From assembly GCA_018433245.1 (NCBI GenBank), contig JAHDRN010000005.1, positions 62,001-126,000 on the forward strand: a stretch of 64,000 nt of DNA, given 5' to 3'. The notes beneath the pieces are model-generated. The model saw only the letters and a program-made list of their open reading frames with translations. It ran no database searches and had not been told where the DNA came from. Of this stretch, positions 61,335-64,000 are shown one piece after another. This DNA comes from Candidatus Proruminimicrobium quisquiliarum. Lineage in GTDB: Bacteria > Elusimicrobiota > Endomicrobiia > Endomicrobiales > Endomicrobiaceae. Position numbers and translations under genes: made by a program. How positions within the stretch are numbered: position 1 is the first letter of the stretch; each line of letters begins with the position of its first letter.

Positions 61335-62559
61335 AAGCAAACTCTACCGTTATAGTTGCGCTGTATCTCTGTCCGCCTACAACGTTTAAAAATTTTGCTC
61401 CCAGATATATTCTGGGAAATATTCCCAAAGTCTGATTCATTCCATAAAATGCGCCCGTATTTTCAGCGCCCTGAAATCCTCTGTTATCCCATATTACGTT
61501 ATAATCTTCAGTATGATTTTCCGCTTTATCCAGCATCCAAAACCAACACCAGTAATCTGCGCTTGCAGGATTTGACACCGCGCCCGCATCATATAATTTT
61601 GCGGTAACGCTGCTTACCGCTACTTCGCCTATTGTTAAAGTTCTTGTATCTCCTCCGACTGCATAAGGAAGCTTATAATCGCTTGCTCTCCAGCAAAGAG
61701 GTATTTTATGATTTAACGACGGCGACATCAAACCGTTTCTGTCTGTCGCGCCGTTATCCGTATATATTCTTACATCCCAAATTTTGTTTGTAACATACAT
61801 ATCTAAATCAAGTTCAATATACTGGTCTGACGCCGTCCATCCAGCATTGCCGGATATTGCGGAACTGCCGTTCCATGTTATTGTCGTAACAGCGACATCG
61901 TCTGAAATTCTTTTTAAAGAAGGCGTAAAAGAACCGGTACCGCTTTTTACCCATACTATATTATCTATATCAACTGCATGCCCTATTGTAAGAGCTGCCC
62001 CACTGTTGCTAATCATAAATAATTGTGTAATATTTGCTAGATTTGCCGATGTTAAATTTGCATTTGTGGCAGTATTAAGAGGAACTGAAATTTCATGCCA
62101 GCTGCCATCGGCAGAAAAACCATAACTGTTTAAACTGAACCATACTTCAGTAGAGGTTCCTATTTTTAATCCAACTTTATAAGTTGCAACTATGGAATTA
62201 CTTGAACGGGCATAAAATTTTAAATATCCGTTGTAATATGACGACATATTCTTGGAACCGCCTGTATTTTGACAACTGATACCGGCTCCAACCCACCCGG
62301 TAGTATTTATTGCAAATCTCATATATTTGCTTCCTTCCGGGACAGGAGAATCCGTTCTGTCGCTTATAACAAAACCGTTCCAATTATCCAGAGAGACGGC
62401 GTCTGCGTCGGTAGCTGCCATTCCGTACTTTGCGCCGTTATAAGTTTCAGTCCAAATACCGTACACATTTCTGCCTATATTTGATGAAAAAGCGGAAGGA
62501 ACTGCAAAAACTCCTATAAGAAAAACAATAACAGTTGATAATGTTTTCTGTATTCTCAT
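61327..62559 (-). CDS. Secreted jelly-roll-like protein, A protein of unit 2
   Basis: A 410-residue paralogue of A1: signal peptide (MRIQKTLSTVIVFLIGVFAVPSAFS) then NIGRNVYGIWTETYNG. A CBM-like jelly-roll segment follows (YYNGYLKFYARSS, GSWHEISVPL, DIDNIVWVKS), then SLNHKIPLCWRASDY and the ending FPRIYLGAKF...VEFAYE. ATG 62559 gives the signal peptide; the longer ORF start at 62589 is unlikely. Confidence 0.8.
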   Translation of the reverse strand: MRIQKTLSTVIVFLIGVFAVPSAFSSNIGRNVYGIWTETYNGAKYGMAATDADAVSLDNWNGFVISDRTDSPVPEGSKYMRFAINTTGWVGAGISCQNTGGSKNMSSYYNGYLKFYARSSNSIVATYKVGLKIGTSTEVWFSLNSYGFSADGSWHEISVPLNTATNANLTSANLANITQLFMISNSGAALTIGHAVDIDNIVWVKSGTGSFTPSLKRISDDVAVTTITWNGSSAISGNAGWTASDQYIELDLDMYVTNKIWDVRIYTDNGATDRNGLMSPSLNHKIPLCWRASDYKLPYAVGGDTRTLTIGEVAVSSVTAKLYDAGAVSNPASADYWCWFWMLDKAENHTEDYNVIWDNRGFQGAENTGAFYGMNQTLGIFPRIYLGAKFLNVVGGQRYSATITVEFAYE

Positions 62560-62632
62560 TATATTCCTAAAAAAATAAATTGCAGTCAATCAAAATGTTT
62601 CTATTCAAAACAACTTAACAAACAACAATCTT

Positions 62633-63382
62633 TTAAATTTTAACGCTGCCGTCTTTTAAAACTTTAAATTTTTTTAAAAAAACAAACTCTTTATCAAACG
62701 ATTTTAAACGTATCTCTGCAAAATACTTTCCTTTCGGCAAAATACTGCTAAACTGCGTTTTGTAATTTCTCTTTGAACCTGTGTATACGGGAACCGTTTC
62801 TCCTAAATTAACGCTCTGAATTAATTTTTTCTTTTTATTAAGAATGCTCATCTGCATACCCTGCGGACGAACATGCACGTTTCCCAAATTTTCAAGACTT
62901 ATGTCAAAACTGACGGCGCTTGTGCTGCTCTGAAATACTTTTAAATTATCAAGTTTTATATCCGGTTTTTCTGTTCCCTTGATGACAAGATAAACCGGCA
63001 CGCTTATCATAACATTCAAAGATTCGCCTTCTCTCTGAACGGAAAATGACAGCATCCCTGACAAAGATCCGGTCATTGTTTCTTTAGGCGCTACTTTAAA
63101 ATGAACTTTACCTGGTTTGTCCGGAGAAAGTTCAATTTTATCAACATCAACTGTAAGCCAATCTTTTACAGTGATACCGTTGTTCCCGCTGTAATTTTTC
63201 CAGTCTTTTGTGGAAACTTTGGCGGAAACAACAGTATCATAAGTACTTGTTACATCTATTGACGCCTCATAAATTTCATCTGCAGGCATCACAATTTCAA
63301 ACTTTGAAGGGTCAACTCCCAGTCCCGCGTAAACAACGCTGCCGAACAATAATAGAATTAACCCTGCAAAGATTTTCCGCAT
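62633..63382 (-). CDS. Exported Ig-like protein, PapD/DUF916-type chaperone or adaptor candidate
   Basis: A 249-residue protein: signal peptide ending VVYA, then beta-sandwich-type domains (GVDPSKFEIVMPADEIYEAS, SLSGMLSFSVQREG, SVPVYLVIKG) and a second domain that includes LENLGNVHVRPQG. The layout resembles periplasmic pilus chaperones or surface-protein-interacting DUF916/WxLIP proteins. It ends KVLKDGSVKI without a visible membrane anchor. The start abuts the stop of the gene upstream by one base. Assignment is tentative. Confidence 0.65.
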   Translation of the reverse strand: MRKIFAGLILLLFGSVVYAGLGVDPSKFEIVMPADEIYEASIDVTSTYDTVVSAKVSTKDWKNYSGNNGITVKDWLTVDVDKIELSPDKPGKVHFKVAPKETMTGSLSGMLSFSVQREGESLNVMISVPVYLVIKGTEKPDIKLDNLKVFQSSTSAVSFDISLENLGNVHVRPQGMQMSILNKKKKLIQSVNLGETVPVYTGSKRNYKTQFSSILPKGKYFAEIRLKSFDKEFVFLKKFKVLKDGSVKI

Positions 63383-64000
63383 TATTCGTTAAACGACTCC
63401 AGTGTTATAGTTTGTGTTGCATAGTTGCCGGCAAAAGCATCTCTGAAATTTGCACCGAAGTGAATATACAATGTTCCGCTTGTAAACGGTTCAAATCCGC
63501 CTGCTGTGCCGTTCATATAAGTAAGATAACCCTGATCCGAAAGTATTGTATAATACGCTGCATCTGCTACAAATCCCGTATCACTCTTATCTTTCAAGTA
63601 GAAACCGCCTGTCTGATTTTCAGGAACAGGAGCTACTGTTACATTTGTTGTTGTAGAAACTTTCATACCCAATACAAATCTCTGGGCTCCGGACGAATTT
63701 TGTCTTATCAAACCTGCATAAGATTTACTTCCGCCGCCTAAATCGTAGCCGATTGTGTTTTTATAACCAGTAGCGTTATTGGCGTTATCCTGATACAACT
63801 GAACGGTTACGCCTGCTTTCTGGTTTGTTACCGCAATTTTGATTGCCGCGCTTGCATTCTTCCAGTTATCCGCGCTTGCAAAAGCTCCGCTGTAATCTGA
63901 CCATGTAATTGTGCCTACCGCCGTTGTATAATTGCTTGTTGCAACAAGTGACGGTACAAAACTGAAACTGCCGCTTACATCTACTTGTGCCGTATATGTT
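63382..64000 (-). CDS. C-terminal part of an A-type secreted protein (runs off window)
   Basis: An open frame runs in from beyond the right edge (codons in frame from 63999) and ends at 63382, giving at least 205 residues. The sequence is Ser/Thr/Ala/Gly-rich and beta-like (ATSNYTTAVGTITWSDYSGAF, AIKIAVTNQKAGVTV). It ends LYIHFGANF...YATQTITLESFNE, matching the tail pattern of A1 and A2 (IYxGAxF...YsxTxTxE-E). No start codon within the window should be used. Likely a third secreted structural protein of this locus. Confidence 0.78.
   Translation of the reverse strand, partial: TYTAQVDVSGSFSFVPSLVATSNYTTAVGTITWSDYSGAFASADNWKNASAAIKIAVTNQKAGVTVQLYQDNANNATGYKNTIGYDLGGGSKSYAGLIRQNSSGAQRFVLGMKVSTTTNVTVAPVPENQTGGFYLKDKSDTGFVADAAYYTILSDQGYLTYMNGTAGGFEPFTSGTLYIHFGANFRDAFAGNYATQTITLESFNE

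Larger units (their letters stand above)
55784..62559 (-). repeat. Tandem duplication of a three-gene A-B-C surface-protein unit
   Basis: Unit 1 (59200-55784) and unit 2 (62559-59241) each encode, in order, A (secreted, NIGxNxYG start after the signal), B (secreted, FlgD-like tail) and C (PorV-like barrel). C1 and C2 are closely similar over their full length; B1 and B2 share the tail and the YRPxKRVV segment; A1 and A2 share the N-terminus and the IYxGAxF...YE end. Both A-B junctions have the same eight-base overlap, and both B-C gaps are eight or nine bases. Confidence 0.85.

Noticed and set aside
1-64000. tRNA or rRNA genes
   Set aside because: I found no tRNA TTCRANYC/CCA-like cloverleaf or rRNA core sequences in the intergenic gaps by eye; a tRNAscan/Infernal run would be decisive.

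Overview
The window comes from a low-G+C, diderm (Gram-negative type) bacterium. Many ORFs carry Sec signal peptides, there is a lipobox lipoprotein, and several outer-membrane beta-barrels are present (a BamA/TamA-like protein and two PorV-like proteins). A multi-subunit group 4 [NiFe]-hydrogenase, a two-subunit glycine decarboxylase, a CdaA/GlmM locus and a 2550-residue multidomain exported protein together suggest an anaerobic, fermentative lineage. My best guess is Elusimicrobiota (Endomicrobium-like), from gene content only; no rRNA is present to confirm it. TGA is an ordinary stop codon here.

Layout. (1) About 1-11.7 kb, plus strand, is accessory: the tail of an unknown gene, two consecutive P-loop GTPases, a lipoprotein, an 812-bp repeat-bearing gap, a serine hydrolase, a TspO-like membrane protein, RsgA, a DUF1848 protein, a Cdd1 protein, a GH26-like hydrolase, a CDGSH protein and a 4-OT tautomerase interrupted by a stop codon. 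(2) 11.7-18.8 kb, plus strand: a CDF transporter, an MsrA-MsrB fusion, a glutamine amidotransferase, then a fluoride-linked run crcB/fluC-DUF190-enolase followed by two metallo-beta-lactamase-fold hydrolases around an outer-membrane-type protein. (3) 18.9-30.2 kb, minus strand: one long run from tmk through holB, a PSP1 gene, gcvH, gcvPA, gcvPB, uppP, a YqaA/DedA-type gene, a four-domain CoA-disulfide reductase, ybaB and an SxtJ-like gene to a glycosyltransferase. (4) 30.2-39.0 kb, minus strand: the giant exported protein and a BamA/TamA-like barrel. (5) 39.0-46.3 kb, minus strand: hpt-ftsH-folE-folP-cdaA-(cdaR stub)-glmM-pdxJ, with many start/stop overlaps. (6) 46.4-55.7 kb, minus strand: an 11-gene hydrogenase operon behind a near-consensus sigma-70 promoter. 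(7) 55.8-64.0 kb, minus strand: a surface-protein locus in which a three-gene unit (secreted jelly-roll-like protein A, secreted FlgD-like-tail protein B, PorV-like barrel C) occurs twice in tandem, preceded by an Ig-like chaperone-type protein and another A-tailed protein running off the window.

How it fits together. The hydrogenase would oxidise reduced ferredoxin, evolve H2 and pump ions. The gcv genes handle glycine decarboxylation, but no gcvT is in this run. hpt/fol/pdxJ/glmM/cdaA are nucleotide, cofactor, cell-wall and second-messenger housekeeping. The duplicated A-B-C locus, the giant protein and the barrels form a large investment in envelope and surface architecture. Operon heads often have a -10 hexamer only 6-11 bases from the start codon and no Shine-Dalgarno, whereas internal genes often have good Shine-Dalgarno sequences, so leaderless or near-leaderless transcripts look common. 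The strongest candidates for an undescribed system are the tandem A-B-C surface locus and the giant EreA/ChaN-like + HEXXH + CheR-like protein.
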